From Bradyrhizobium sp. (lineage in GTDB: Bacteria > Pseudomonadota > Alphaproteobacteria > Rhizobiales > Xanthobacteraceae), in assembly GCF_016219575.1 (NCBI RefSeq), contig NZ_JACRMG010000005.1, positions 223,799 through 287,798 on the forward strand: 64,000 nucleotides of DNA, in the 5' to 3' direction. The position numbers and the translations under genes are program-made. The notes beneath the pieces are model-generated. The model was not told the DNA's origin. It saw only the letters and a list, made by a program, of their open reading frames with translations, and made no database searches. Within the stretch, counting starts at the first letter, position 1, and each line of letters opens with the position of its first letter. Of this stretch, positions 15,632 to 23,662 are shown piece after piece.

Positions 15632-16030
15632 ATGAAATGGATGCGGGAACGCGATCTCTTGATCGCGCAGACAATGGCGTTCGTGCAGTCGGTAACCGGG
15701 CGGAAGTCCGAAGCCGAAGTTTTTGCGCGAACCGACCTCCCTGCCGTCAGCCCCACCCGTCTCCCCGATGTCGAAGCAATGCTCGCCGAGGCGCTCGGGG
15801 TTTCCGAACCGCCTGTGCGTGCCGTTCCCGAGGCGGCAAAACCGCTCCCGCCCCCACCCGTGCCGCCGGCCGGACGCAGCGAGTACCAGAGCGACATCCA
15901 GGCCCGGGTCGACAAATTCCGTGCCCAGCAGGCCAAATTCAACCGCGAACGCGAGGCTTATTGCAGCCAGACCATGGCCAGGATGCAGGCCTCGCTCGAC
16001 AAGTTTCCGGCGCCGCGGCCGCCGAAGTAA
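15632..16030 (+). CDS. Hypothetical protein, 132 aa
   Basis: No signal peptide and no known domain. The N-terminus MKWMRERDLLIAQTMAFVQSVTGRKSEAE may be an amphipathic helix. A Pro-rich linker (AAKPLPPPPVPPAGRS) separates it from a charged helix (EYQSDIQARVDKFRAQQAKFNREREAYCSQTMARMQASLDKF). The first helix is more hydrophobic than average and could bind membrane. It precedes a composite repeat of family A. The 296 bp upstream hold nothing I can identify. Confidence 0.65.
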   Translation: MKWMRERDLLIAQTMAFVQSVTGRKSEAEVFARTDLPAVSPTRLPDVEAMLAEALGVSEPPVRAVPEAAKPLPPPPVPPAGRSEYQSDIQARVDKFRAQQAKFNREREAYCSQTMARMQASLDKFPAPRPPK

Positions 16031-16046
16031 CGCCTATGGAGGTCAT

Positions 16047-16139
16047 CCTCATGGTGAGGAGGCGCGCCAGCGCCGTCTCGAACCATGAGGCCACTTCATC
16101 CTTCGAGACGCGCCGCAAGCGGCGCCCCTCAGGATGAGG
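16047..16139. repeat. Composite dispersed palindromic repeat, family A
   Basis: Unit 1 (16047-16090) is CCTCATGGTGAGG ... TCTCGAACCATGAGG; unit 2 (16097-16139) is CATCCTTCGAGACG ... CTCAGGATGAGG. The same pair, inverted, is at 10714-10814. It sits between convergent genes. Confidence 0.8.
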
Positions 16140-16154
16140 ATCTGACACCGAGCT

Positions 16155-17003
16155 TCACCGCGCCGCAATCTTCTCCAGCACCGGCAGCAGGTGGCCCAGG
16201 AACGCCTGCGGATCTTCGCTCATCGGGAAATGACCGAGGCCTTTCATGATGACGGCTTCGCAGCCGGCGATACTGTTCGCCACCGCCATCGTTTCCTCCG
16301 GCGTGCAGGAATAGTCGTACTCGCCCGAGAGCAGGAACAGCGGGCAGCGTTTGGTGTCGATCTGCGCGACGCGGCTGCGGATGTCGCCGTCGATCTTGTA
16401 GAAATAGAGATCGCCCTTGAAGACGCCGGGGCCGCCCTGCATGTAGTGCCACAGCGTCTCCCAGCGCTCGCTGTCGGGTGCGTCCGGGCCGACCAGGCCG
16501 GAGACGATGGCGCCCGCGACCTCGCCGCCATGGACGTCCGGCCGGTGCAGGAAGTTGAGGTCGTAATAGGGATCGACATGGGCGCCGGCCTGCAGGCCGA
16601 TGATGGCACGGAAGCGTTCGGGATGTTCGAGCGCCAGGTGCAGGCAGATGCGCCCGCCGATCGAGCAGCCGATCAGGATCGGCTTTTCCAGCCCGAGCGC
16701 GGCCATCACCTCGAGGATCATGGTCGTGTATTGCGCCGAGGTGAGTTGGTACTCCTCGTCGTGCCAGCCGGCCGGCGGCGAGGATTTGCCGTGCCATGGC
16801 ATGTCGAAGGCGATGACGCGATGCCGCGACGTCACCCGCGCATCGTTCATCAGGCCGCGATACTGCCGCCCGTCGCTGCCCGCCGTGTGCAGGCAGAGCA
16901 GCGGCGTGCCCTCGCCGGCTTCCTCGACATAGAGACGGTGCGGCTTGCCCAGGAGATCGAGACGCATATAGCGGCCGACGATCGGCTCGAATGTCGCGCT
17001 CAT
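16155..17003 (-). CDS. Alpha/beta-hydrolase
   Basis: 282-residue hydrolase of the proline-iminopeptidase/epoxide-hydrolase-like fold. LLCLHTAGSDGRQYRGL carries the oxyanion region, the Ser nucleophile is in LIGCSIGGRICLHLAL, the acid in LLSGEYDYSCTPEE, and His in MKGLGHFPMSEDP. ATG 17003 begins MSATFEPIVGRYMRLDLLG and overlaps the stop of the upstream gene by four bases (ATGA), so the two are translationally coupled. Coupling to an SCP2-like lipid-binding protein suggests a hydrophobic ester or amide substrate; this is inference. The frame is open upstream to 17165, inside the neighbouring gene. Confidence 0.88.
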   Translation of the reverse strand: MSATFEPIVGRYMRLDLLGKPHRLYVEEAGEGTPLLCLHTAGSDGRQYRGLMNDARVTSRHRVIAFDMPWHGKSSPPAGWHDEEYQLTSAQYTTMILEVMAALGLEKPILIGCSIGGRICLHLALEHPERFRAIIGLQAGAHVDPYYDLNFLHRPDVHGGEVAGAIVSGLVGPDAPDSERWETLWHYMQGGPGVFKGDLYFYKIDGDIRSRVAQIDTKRCPLFLLSGEYDYSCTPEETMAVANSIAGCEAVIMKGLGHFPMSEDPQAFLGHLLPVLEKIAAR

Positions 17004-17365
17004 GCGCCCGCTCCCGCGCGCAGCTTGCCGAGCGCTTCCTTGAAGTAACGCAAATTGGCCATGAAGACCTGCAGATCGCCTTCCGCCTTCAGGACGCGGC
17101 GTTTGATCAGGGCCATCAGGTCGTTGGAGCCGGGTGGCGGGCGCCGGCTCCAGAATTTCTCCCATTCCTCCGCCGGCGCGCGCAGCGCAAAGGCCGACGA
17201 CGGCATCACGAACGGCCCTTTCGTCACGGCGACGATCCGCCCCTCGAATATCCGGATCAGCCAGGCCGTGGAGCCGACCTCCAGGAGGAAGGTCGTGGTG
17301 AGGTATCGTCCGCGCCTCGTCAGGCCCGCATCGCCGTTGACCTTGTCTTTGAGCGTCTCGATCAT
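17000..17365 (-). CDS. SCP2-like (sterol-carrier-type) small protein, coupled to the hydrolase
   Basis: 121 residues. The pattern FLLEVGSTAWLIRIFEGRIVAVTKGPFVMPSSAFALRAPAEEWEKFWSRRPPPGSNDLMALIKRR...GDLQVFMANLRYFKEALGKLR follows the SCP2/ubiquinone-biosynthesis-accessory fold (beta sheet with a final helix). Assignment is by pattern, not by alignment. Its TGA overlaps the ATG of the alpha/beta-hydrolase (17000-17003). The two likely act on the same lipophilic compound, with this subunit holding the ligand. Confidence 0.6.
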   Translation of the reverse strand: MIETLKDKVNGDAGLTRRGRYLTTTFLLEVGSTAWLIRIFEGRIVAVTKGPFVMPSSAFALRAPAEEWEKFWSRRPPPGSNDLMALIKRRVLKAEGDLQVFMANLRYFKEALGKLRAGAGA

Positions 17366-17478
17366 CGCCAGCCTCCCGTCACCTCCGCGCCTTCTGGTCG
17401 AGGCGCTTGCTCCTTCAGCATGATGGGCGGGTGGAGACTTGCGTCAATCGGCGAGCCATGACGCCGCACGACGGCGCG

Positions 17479-17604
17479 CTACAGCCAGGCGCATACCAGT
17501 ACGACATTGGCCACGCAGGCCAGCAGCAGCGCCGCGGAAAGCGTCAGCTGCAGGCGCACGCAGGCGCACGCGTTATGGAGGGTCGCTCTCATGGCAATCA
17601 GCAT
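17479..17604 (-). CDS. Possible small membrane peptide, 41 aa
   Basis: MLIAMRATLHNACACVRLQLTLSAALLLACVANVVLVCAWL: a basic N-terminus then one strong hydrophobic helix to the C-terminus, with four Cys. There is no convincing ribosome site and it overlaps the plus-strand mini-ORF at 17591, so only one of the two may be real. Alternatively it is non-coding. Confidence 0.3.
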   Translation of the reverse strand: MLIAMRATLHNACACVRLQLTLSAALLLACVANVVLVCAWL

Positions 17605-17623
17605 CCGGCGATTCTGCACGTAG
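17591..17623 (+). CDS. Possible 10-aa leader peptide
   Basis: GGAGGG (17577-17582) lies 8 nt before ATG GCA ... ACG TAG, encoding MAISIRRFCT. GAGTCCC right after the stop (about 17624-17631) can pair with GGGACTC about 35 nt later, and a strong terminator follows at 17683-17709, ahead of the gene at 17800. This is attenuator-like, but unproven. Confidence 0.25.
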   Translation: MAISIRRFCT

Positions 17624-17682
17624 AGTCCCGGGGTTTCTTTTTTGGGGGATTCACCACTTGTTAGGGACTCAGAGACTCCCGG

Positions 17683-17709
17683 AAAACGGCCCGAAACGGG
17701 CCGTTTTTT
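17683..17709 (+). terminator. Rho-independent terminator, between genes
   Basis: AAAACGGCCCG, loop AAA, CGGGCCGTTTTTT. A perfect 11-bp stem followed by T. It lies upstream of the plus-strand gene at 17800, so it either ends a short plus-strand RNA starting near 17570 or regulates read-through. Confidence 0.75.
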
Positions 17710-17799
17710 GCCTTCACCGGCCCGTGATGTCCAAGCAAACCAGACGTCGAAACCGCGAGGCCGCCCAAGGCGTTGTCGGTTTCTGATGGAGCCCCGGCG

Positions 17800-18078
17800 A
17801 TGCCCTACGCGCTGTTTTCCAACGAGGCCAAGCTGAGCAAGGCCTACCCGACCGAAGCCGATGTCTGGCAGCTCGCCAGACGGTCCGGGCTCGTCGTGGA
17901 CGTGATGTCGGAAAGCGGCAAGATCGCGCCGCGGCCGGTGCTGGACAATGACTATGAAATCCGCCCCTGCCACTGTGAGACCAATGAAGACCCAGCCAGG
18001 AACAAGGCCGACGCCGAGCGCGAGGCGCGGCTGGAGCCGGAACTCTCCGAGACGGAAACCAGGGACGAAGCGGCCTAG
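17800..18078 (+). CDS. Hypothetical protein, 92 aa
   Basis: MPYALFSNEAKLSKAYPTEADVWQLARRSGLVVDVMSESGKIAPRPVLDNDYEIRPCHC followed by a highly acidic/basic tail (EDPARNKADAEREARLEPELSETETRDEAA). The N-terminal part is a compact soluble domain of unknown family; the tail looks disordered. GGAG lies 8 nt before ATG 17800. Located after a terminator hairpin, so it probably has its own promoter. Confidence 0.7.
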   Translation: MPYALFSNEAKLSKAYPTEADVWQLARRSGLVVDVMSESGKIAPRPVLDNDYEIRPCHCETNEDPARNKADAEREARLEPELSETETRDEAA

Positions 18079-18124
18079 GGCCCCGCGGTCGGCGGGACCG
18101 GCTTTCAGGACAATTCCAGACCCT

Positions 18125-18364
18125 TTACGGCGTCGCGCTCACCAGCGAGGCCTGCGCCGAACCGATCGATACGCACACCTTCTTGCGGTGCAGACCCCGG
18201 ATCGCGCCGGTCACCCTGAGCACCCTGCCCGCGCCGCAGGACGAATCCTGCACGAAGGCGATCTCATAAGGCGCCAGAGCCAAGGGTTCGGATTTCAGGA
18301 TAGTCTGGGCGAAGCACGGCGCAGAGAGCGCCGAAAAGATCAGCCCTAACGCAAAAGCACGCAT
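18125..18364 (-). CDS. Secreted hypothetical protein, 79 aa
   Basis: Signal peptide MRAFALGLIFSALSAPCFAQ, mature part of about 59 residues with two Cys (SSCGAGRVLRVTGAIRGLHRKKVCVSIG) that may form a disulphide. The sequence ILKSEPLALAPYEIAFVQDSSCGAG... reads as a small beta-rich domain. ATG 18364 is chosen over an upstream in-frame ATG at 18406 because it opens the signal peptide and GGCGGAC precedes it. No family recognised. Confidence 0.65.
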   Translation of the reverse strand: MRAFALGLIFSALSAPCFAQTILKSEPLALAPYEIAFVQDSSCGAGRVLRVTGAIRGLHRKKVCVSIGSAQASLVSATP

Positions 18365-18475
18365 GTTTGTTTGTCCGCCAACCCGACGACGAACATAATA
18401 GCGCATGCGCCGTGAAAGTTTCGTGCACGACGAAAATTATTTTGCCGCACCCTGCCGCAGCGGACGTCGCAAGCG

Positions 18476-18506
18476 GAAAAACAAAAAAGCCGGCTCGCGC
18501 CGGCTT
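18476..18506 (-). terminator. Rho-independent terminator of the opacity-like gene
   Basis: Minus strand: AAGCCGGC GCGA GCCGGCTTTTTTGTTTTTCC. It lies 27 bp after the stop of the gene at 18534-19262. Confidence 0.85.
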
Positions 18507-18533
18507 TCCCGCAAGGCAATTTGAACGGCGGCC

Positions 18534-19262
18534 TCAATATCTGGAGGCGGCCGGGCCGCCCCAACCGAAGCGGTAGTTCACGCCGACCTTGACGCTGTGC
18601 TCGTCGTTGCGAAAGCGCGCGCCGACCGTGTCGGCGGGACCGGCGGTGACCGTCGTATTGCCGAAATTGTAGTATTGGTACTCGGCCTTGGCCGACCAGT
18701 TCGGGGCGAACAGGTACTCCAGGCCCGCGCCGACGGTGTAGCCGTCCTTGCTGTTGCCGGAGGTGGTGAAGGCCTGGGGCACACCGGCGACCGTCATGCC
18801 GATATTGTTGCCGTCGCGCCAGGCGTAGCCGCCCTTGGCATAGACCAGTGCCGGACCCCAAGTGTAGCCGAGGCGGCCGGTCACCGAGCCGATCTGATCG
18901 GCGACCCTGCCGGTCACGACCGTGCCCGCCGGGAAGATCAGGTTGTTGTTGGTGCCGCCGCCCAGCCAGGAGTACTGCGCTTCCGCGCCCAGCACCCAGT
19001 TGGGGGTGAACTGATAATCGAAGCCGGCCTGCACGCCGCCGAGGAAGCGGGCGTCGCTGCTCTGCAGGCTGTTGTTGCCCGCAAACGCGCCGCCAAGATG
19101 GCCGCCGACGTAGAAGCCGGTCCAGTTGTAGACGACGGCGGGCGCCGTATAGGCCGGCGCCTTGGCATAGGGTCGGGACGGCATGTCAGCCGCGAACGCC
19201 TGGCCCGCGAGGGCTGCCAGGACACCCGCCAGGGCGGCTGCGCCGAGAATGGTCTTCTTCAT
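18534..19262 (-). CDS. Omp25/Omp31-type outer-membrane beta-barrel protein
   Basis: 242 residues: signal peptide (MKKTILGAAALAGVLAALAGQAFAADM), a short Pro/Tyr linker (PSRPYAKAPAYTAPAVVYN), then an eight-stranded barrel opening with WTGFYVGGHLGGAF. Strand motifs GVQAGFDYQFTPNWVLGAEAQYSWL, GSVTGRLGYTWGPALVYAKGGYAW, YTVGAGLEYLFAPNWSAKAEYQYYNFG and HSVKVGVNYRFGW match the rhizobial/Brucella Omp25-Omp31 family. Located in the outer membrane and usually abundant. A strong terminator follows. Ends GGPAASRY, a short extension beyond the usual terminal Phe strand. Confidence 0.93.
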   Translation of the reverse strand: MKKTILGAAALAGVLAALAGQAFAADMPSRPYAKAPAYTAPAVVYNWTGFYVGGHLGGAFAGNNSLQSSDARFLGGVQAGFDYQFTPNWVLGAEAQYSWLGGGTNNNLIFPAGTVVTGRVADQIGSVTGRLGYTWGPALVYAKGGYAWRDGNNIGMTVAGVPQAFTTSGNSKDGYTVGAGLEYLFAPNWSAKAEYQYYNFGNTTVTAGPADTVGARFRNDEHSVKVGVNYRFGWGGPAASRY

Positions 19263-19531
19263 GTTTGATCCCCGTTATTCAGTCACGACACTCATCAAAC
19301 AACGTGGCTCGAGTTAGGTTGCTCTGCGGCATCGAACGATCACAACCGTGACGGAGCGGCCACAAAGCCCTTTTGTTCCAAAGGGAAATAGGGATTTTTT
19401 CGCCCGTCACAATACACTTTGCGCCCGGAGATTGGTCGATTGGGGCCACAATCGGGTTCGCCCCGCTCTCCGAAACGTGATCGGGACCCAACCCCGATCC
19501 GAGGCGGCGGCAGGCGGGCCAGCCGCGGGGC

Positions 19532-19957
19532 TCAGCGGGTCAACTTTTCCAACTCGGGAAACGGCAGGTAAGTGGCGCCGGCACAGGCATCGCCGCTGTT
19601 CTCCAGCACGCGATCGAGCCGCGCATCGACATAGACCACGGCCCGCTCGCGCGGATCGCGGTAACGCCCGTCGGACTCGCGGGCGGCATAGCGGAGGCAA
19701 CTGACATAGCGCAGCCGGCCGCCGATCGTGCGCTGGACCGGCTCGGCCATCATGGCCTCGCGAACCCCGACCGGATTGTTCAGGTACGTCCGCATGAAGG
19801 CCAGCACTTCGCTCTTGTAGTTGTTGGGATAGGGCTGGTTGGAATAGCCGCGGTCGTCGGTAAACGAAATACCCCTGCTCTCCTCGCCGCCGCCGGCACA
19901 GGCGGCAAGCAGGATCGGCAGCAGCACGACAGCGACACGGGGTGACAATATTGGCAA
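19532..19957 (-). CDS. Putative lipoprotein, 141 aa
   Basis: N-terminus (M)PILSPRVAVVLLPILLAACAGGG has a basic residue, a hydrophobic stretch and a lipobox LAAC, so the protein should be lipidated and periplasm-facing. The mature part has two more Cys (YVSCLRYAARES and SGDACAGATYLPF) likely disulphide-linked. RYAARESDGRYRDPRERAVVYVDARLDRV resembles small outer-membrane-associated proteins of rhizobia. The start is TTG at 19957; no ATG is available before the signal sequence and no clear ribosome site is visible, so the start is uncertain. Confidence 0.65.
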   Translation of the reverse strand: MPILSPRVAVVLLPILLAACAGGGEESRGISFTDDRGYSNQPYPNNYKSEVLAFMRTYLNNPVGVREAMMAEPVQRTIGGRLRYVSCLRYAARESDGRYRDPRERAVVYVDARLDRVLENSGDACAGATYLPFPELEKLTR

Positions 19958-20146
19958 AGGCAGAGACCCGAAGATTTTCCCGGCCGGAAACTAGACGCTT
20001 CGCCCGCAAATTGGAATTCGCAACCCCGTCGAAAAAGGCACCGGCCCGCCGCCATTGGGGAAGCAATGGCTGACGGGCCGGGCCTGTACCCGTTGGACGC
20101 GGCGGGGCAATGCGGATCGGACGGCGTCCCCCGGGATCAGGATCAA

Positions 20147-20368
20147 TCAGCGCCAGTGGTGATGGTGGTGGTGCCGATGATGACGATGGTGGAAGTGCCA
20201 GCGGTGGTGACGATGATGACGCCCCCAGCGCGCATTGGCGTTGAGCACGTTTGCGCTGAAGGGTGCGGCCTTGATCACCGGGGCATGATCCGACCGGTAG
20301 GGTGCCGCCAGCGCCGGTGCGGCAAGAACGGATACGGCGAGCAGCGCCGCAGAAATCGTCTTGAACAT
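20147..20368 (-). CDS. Secreted His-rich small protein, 73 aa
   Basis: Signal peptide MFKTISAALLAVSVLAAPALA, then PYRSDHAPVIKAAPFSANVLNANARWGRHHRHHRWHFHHRHHRHHHHHHWR. About 18 of the last 30 residues are His, so a metal-binding or metal-buffering role in the periplasm is likely (inference). GAGGAGG lies 8 nt before ATG 20368. Repeated CAC/CAT codons make the region prone to slippage, so length may vary between strains. Confidence 0.7.
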   Translation of the reverse strand: MFKTISAALLAVSVLAAPALAAPYRSDHAPVIKAAPFSANVLNANARWGRHHRHHRWHFHHRHHRHHHHHHWR

Positions 20369-20635
20369 CTTGGTCCTCCTCAAGGGGATCTGCGAGGTGA
20401 CCGCATCCGGGCCCGCCGATCATGTGCAGGAGGCTAACGGCTGCGCACTGAACCCCCGCTGAAGCGGAAAAGCGGACTTCGTTCATCTCGATGACATGTC
20501 TGTCATCTTCCCCTTCAATCGCCGCAGCGTCGCAAACCGGCCCAAAAGGGGAGACGGAACCGGGAATATCCCGGCGTCCCGGATGTTCATCTGTTCGGAC
20601 CTGGGAACAAATCCAACGGGAATCAGGAGAGACGC

Positions 20636-21193
20636 ATGCGCAAGTCTGCAGTCCGGTTATTCTCAATCATGATCACGGGAATGTTCCTTTGCGCGCCCGC
20701 GCTGTCGGCGCTTGCCGCCGGTGGTGGCGGCGAGCCGCCGGCACCGCCTCCCCCTTCCTCCGACACCTCGACCAAGAACACCAAGAAGAAGGGCAAGAAG
20801 ACCTCCTCGATCGAGGAGCAGCGTTTCGCCGCCGGCTATCGCGCCGCCTATGCCACGATCTACGACCGTCAGGATTTTGCTGCCGCCATCGAACAGCTGC
20901 AGGCGCTCGGCCATCACGACCGCGCCGATGTCGCAAATTTGATCGGCTACTCCTATCGCAAGCTCGGCGACTACAGGGTTTCGCAGATCTGGTACGAACG
21001 CGCGCTGAAGGCCGATCCGAACCATGTGCGGACTTGGCAATATTACGGTCTGTGGCAGATCGAACAGGGCAATCGCGACCAGGCGCAGTATCATCTGGGC
21101 CGTATCGCCGCGCTCGCGGGCACGCAAAGCGAGGAGTACCGCTCGCTCGCCGACGCACTGGATAAGCCGCCGGGAACCGGGCTAGTCTACTGA
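20636..21193 (+). CDS. Secreted TPR-like protein, copy 1 of a tandem pair
   Basis: 185 residues. Signal peptide (RLFSIMITGMFLCAPALSALAAG), a Gly/Pro/Ser-rich then Lys-rich linker (TSTKNTKKKGKKTSS), and a helical domain of two or three TPR-like units: YATIYDRQDFAAAIEQLQALGHHDRADVANLIGYSYRKLGDYRVSQIWYERALKADPNHVRTWQYYGLWQIEQGN. The family helps protein-protein contacts; no partner can be named. AGGAGA lies 5 nt before the ATG. The next gene, 26 bp on, is a clear paralogue; the two share the last ~80 residues almost exactly. Confidence 0.8.
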   Translation: MRKSAVRLFSIMITGMFLCAPALSALAAGGGGEPPAPPPPSSDTSTKNTKKKGKKTSSIEEQRFAAGYRAAYATIYDRQDFAAAIEQLQALGHHDRADVANLIGYSYRKLGDYRVSQIWYERALKADPNHVRTWQYYGLWQIEQGNRDQAQYHLGRIAALAGTQSEEYRSLADALDKPPGTGLVY

Positions 21194-21219
21194 CGTCACA
21201 ACGTGAACTGGAGAACTGC

Positions 21220-21759
21220 ATGAAGAACTACGCGAAGCTTTTGACGCTGGGACTCTTCTCGATCGCACTTGCGGTGGCGCCCGTCGTGACCAATGCCTAC
21301 GCCGCACCCGACGAACCGTCGCCGCCATCCAGCAGCAGCAAGAAAAAGAAGAAATCCAGCGAAGTCCGCCCTGGCAGCGGGCAGGCTTCGTTCGCGGAAG
21401 GCTATCGCTCGGCCTATGATGCGATCTACCGGCGCGGCGAATACGCCACCGCCATCGAACAGCTCAAGGCGCTGCATCGCGACGACAGTGCCGCAGTCGC
21501 CAATCTGATCGGCTACTCCTACCGCAAGCTCGGCGACTACAGGGTTTCGCAGGCCTGGTACGAGCGCGCGCTGAAGTCCGATCCCGGCCACGTCAAGACC
21601 TGGCAGTATTACGGGCTTTGGCAGGTCGAACAGGGCAACCGCGACCAGGCGCAATATCATCTGGGCCGCATCGCCGCGCTCGCGGGCACGCAAAGCGAGG
21701 AATACCGCTCGCTCGCCGCCGCGCTTGAAAAGGCGCCGGGCACCGGCCTGGTCTACTGA
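21220..21759 (+). CDS. Secreted TPR-like protein, copy 2 of a tandem pair
   Basis: 179 residues with the same layout as copy 1: signal peptide (LLTLGLFSIALAVAPVVTNAYA), Ser/Lys linker (SSSSKKKKKSSE) and the TPR-like region FAEGYRSAYDAIYRRGEYATAIEQL...NLIGYSYRKLGDYRVSQAWYERALKSDPGH. The C-terminal part AQYHLGRIAALAGTQSEEYRSLA is identical to copy 1 and DNA identity there is very high, while signal peptides differ. GGAG precedes the ATG by 8 nt. A perfect 11-bp terminator follows at 21785-21814, so the pair is probably one transcript. Confidence 0.8.
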   Translation: MKNYAKLLTLGLFSIALAVAPVVTNAYAAPDEPSPPSSSSKKKKKSSEVRPGSGQASFAEGYRSAYDAIYRRGEYATAIEQLKALHRDDSAAVANLIGYSYRKLGDYRVSQAWYERALKSDPGHVKTWQYYGLWQVEQGNRDQAQYHLGRIAALAGTQSEEYRSLAAALEKAPGTGLVY

Positions 21760-21784
21760 CCGGCGATATCGACCGACACGCAAG

Positions 21785-21820
21785 CCGGCGCGACGACAAC
21801 GTCGCGCCGGTTTTGCTTTG
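21785..21820. terminator. Rho-independent terminator, end of the TPR pair
   Basis: CCGGCGCGACG, loop ACAA, CGTCGCGCCGG, then TTTTGC TTTG. Perfect 11-bp stem. It lies between convergent genes; the plus strand has the better T-run. Confidence 0.85.
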
Positions 21821-23383
21821 TCATTTCATCAGCGACTGCACTTCGCCGCGGAACGCCTTGCGGGCGCCTTCGCGCGAATAGAACATGTGGCCGCCCGGAT
21901 AGACCACGAACCTGACGCGGTCGGGGCTGGCATAGGCCGGCAACTGGTCAAGCACGATCCGCGTTGCGAAATACGGCGTGGCGAGATCGAACAGGCCGTG
22001 CCCGACCAGCAGCTTCATGTTGGGATCGAGCGCCAGCGACCGCCGCAGGTCCGACACCGACTCGGCCGGGTCGCGCCCTCGACCGAAATTCCAGCCGCCG
22101 CCGACGGCATCGTTGAGCAGATGATAGGAGCCGTCGGGCCGCCAGTTCAGCTTGCGCGTGGTGAGATCGACGGCGGCGCTCGTCAACGGCGCCATCAGCG
22201 CATCGCCGGAGGGATCGCCGAACTGCCCGTAGTTCGAATCGGGATAGGGATCGAAGCCCGTCACGGATGCATCGTAGCGGCCGGTGACCTTGCCGTTCTT
22301 GCGGTCGAACTCCCGGCGGAATTCGCCGACGCTGAGCCGTCCGGCCAGGCGGCGGGTCACGGCGGCATCGATGCCGGTGAGCCCCGCGATCTTGTCGGCG
22401 ATGCGGTTGGTGGCCTCGGTGTCGGCCTGACCCCTGACGAGATCGACGAGATACTCGCCGCGCGCGTAGCGTTCGACGTCGGCCAGATCCTTGTGCGTCA
22501 CGGGCCCCCTGGCCTCGCGCGCCACCGCCGCCATGGTCGGCAACCGCCCGACAAATTGCAGCAGGCTCGATCCCGACCAGTCGCGGAAGTCGAGCACGGG
22601 CGACACCAGGATCAATCCGCGTATGCCGACGCCCTGCTTGCTCTGCAAATTGTGCACGACTTTCGGCCCGCGAATGCCGCCATAGCTCTCGCCCACGACA
22701 TATTTCGGCGCCAGCAGCCGGTCGTATTTCTCCAGCCAGCGGCGGATCACCAGCGCAATCGCCTCGACGTCGCCATCGACCGACCAGATGCGGCGGCGCA
22801 CGTCCTCGCCGGTCGCGACGAACCGGCTGTAGCCGGTGCCGACGGGATCGATGAAGACGAGATCGGTGAAGTCGAGCCAGGTTTCGGCATTGGGAAGGAG
22901 ATCGGGCGTTGCAGAGGCTACCGCCCCCTCGCCCGTGATCGACAGCCGCCACGGCCCGGCATCGCCGAGTTGCAGCCAGGCCGATGAGGCGCCCGGTCCG
23001 CCGTTGAAGAAGAACGTCACCGGCCGCGCGCCGCGGTCGGCGCCATCGAGCTGATAGGACGTGTAGGCGACGTCGGCCTGCGGCTCGCCCTTGTCGTCGA
23101 ACAGCCGAATCGATCCGGCCACCGCGGTGAAGGACTGCGTGCGCCCGGGCAGCGCCAGAGTGTGCTTGGTGGTGGAGTCCGGCGGCAGGCGATGTTGCTC
23201 GGCGGCGGACGGTTGTCCGGCCCCGCCCTTCTGCCCCGCGGGCGCCTTCGCAGCCTGCCCCGGCGAATCCGTCGTTACCCCACCGGTGTCCTGGGCGTGC
23301 GCGCCGGCTGCAATGGCGAGCGCAAACAACGCTACCAGGATACGTCCGCGCATGCGCCACGGCGCGGCAGGACTATTGGCCAT
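21821..23383 (-). CDS. Secreted serine carboxypeptidase, family S10
   Basis: 520 residues. Signal peptide (RGRILVALFALAIAAGAHAQ), a Gly/Ala/Pro linker, then the S10 fold: oxyanion loop FFFNGGPGASSAW, Ser nucleophile in KYVVGESYGGIRG, Asp in GHGLFDLATPY and His in YPGGHMFYS. The family removes C-terminal residues at acidic pH; bacterial members are periplasmic or secreted. ATG 23383 follows GGGAG by 9 nt and opens the signal peptide; the frame runs on to 23536 and an ATG at 23401 is possible. It converges on the TPR pair. Confidence 0.92.
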   Translation of the reverse strand: MANSPAAPWRMRGRILVALFALAIAAGAHAQDTGGVTTDSPGQAAKAPAGQKGGAGQPSAAEQHRLPPDSTTKHTLALPGRTQSFTAVAGSIRLFDDKGEPQADVAYTSYQLDGADRGARPVTFFFNGGPGASSAWLQLGDAGPWRLSITGEGAVASATPDLLPNAETWLDFTDLVFIDPVGTGYSRFVATGEDVRRRIWSVDGDVEAIALVIRRWLEKYDRLLAPKYVVGESYGGIRGPKVVHNLQSKQGVGIRGLILVSPVLDFRDWSGSSLLQFVGRLPTMAAVAREARGPVTHKDLADVERYARGEYLVDLVRGQADTEATNRIADKIAGLTGIDAAVTRRLAGRLSVGEFRREFDRKNGKVTGRYDASVTGFDPYPDSNYGQFGDPSGDALMAPLTSAAVDLTTRKLNWRPDGSYHLLNDAVGGGWNFGRGRDPAESVSDLRRSLALDPNMKLLVGHGLFDLATPYFATRIVLDQLPAYASPDRVRFVVYPGGHMFYSREGARKAFRGEVQSLMK

Positions 23384-23662
23384 TCCGTCGTCTCCCTGCA
23401 TCTGCCGCAATTGTCGTGCGGGTTCCAACGCCGCGGCGAGCCGGATGGTCCACAACCGGGGAAACGAATGAAAGTCACAAACGCGCCAGCGTCGAACATT
23501 GCGCCGGGTTGACGCGACTACCGGTCGCGCGGTCATGTTGTCCTCGCCGGCCGCTAAGTGATATCAGTCACATTCATCGGCGTTGCCGATCTGTATTCCG
23601 AAGCAAACCCCATGGGCCGGGTGACCGGAGAGCAAGCTCTCCAATTCAAAGGGATTTCTGCC

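Noticed and set aside
19279..19491. 70-codon minus-strand frame between the barrel protein and the lipoprotein
   Set aside because: No ribosome site, no recognisable signal or domain, and composition is atypical.
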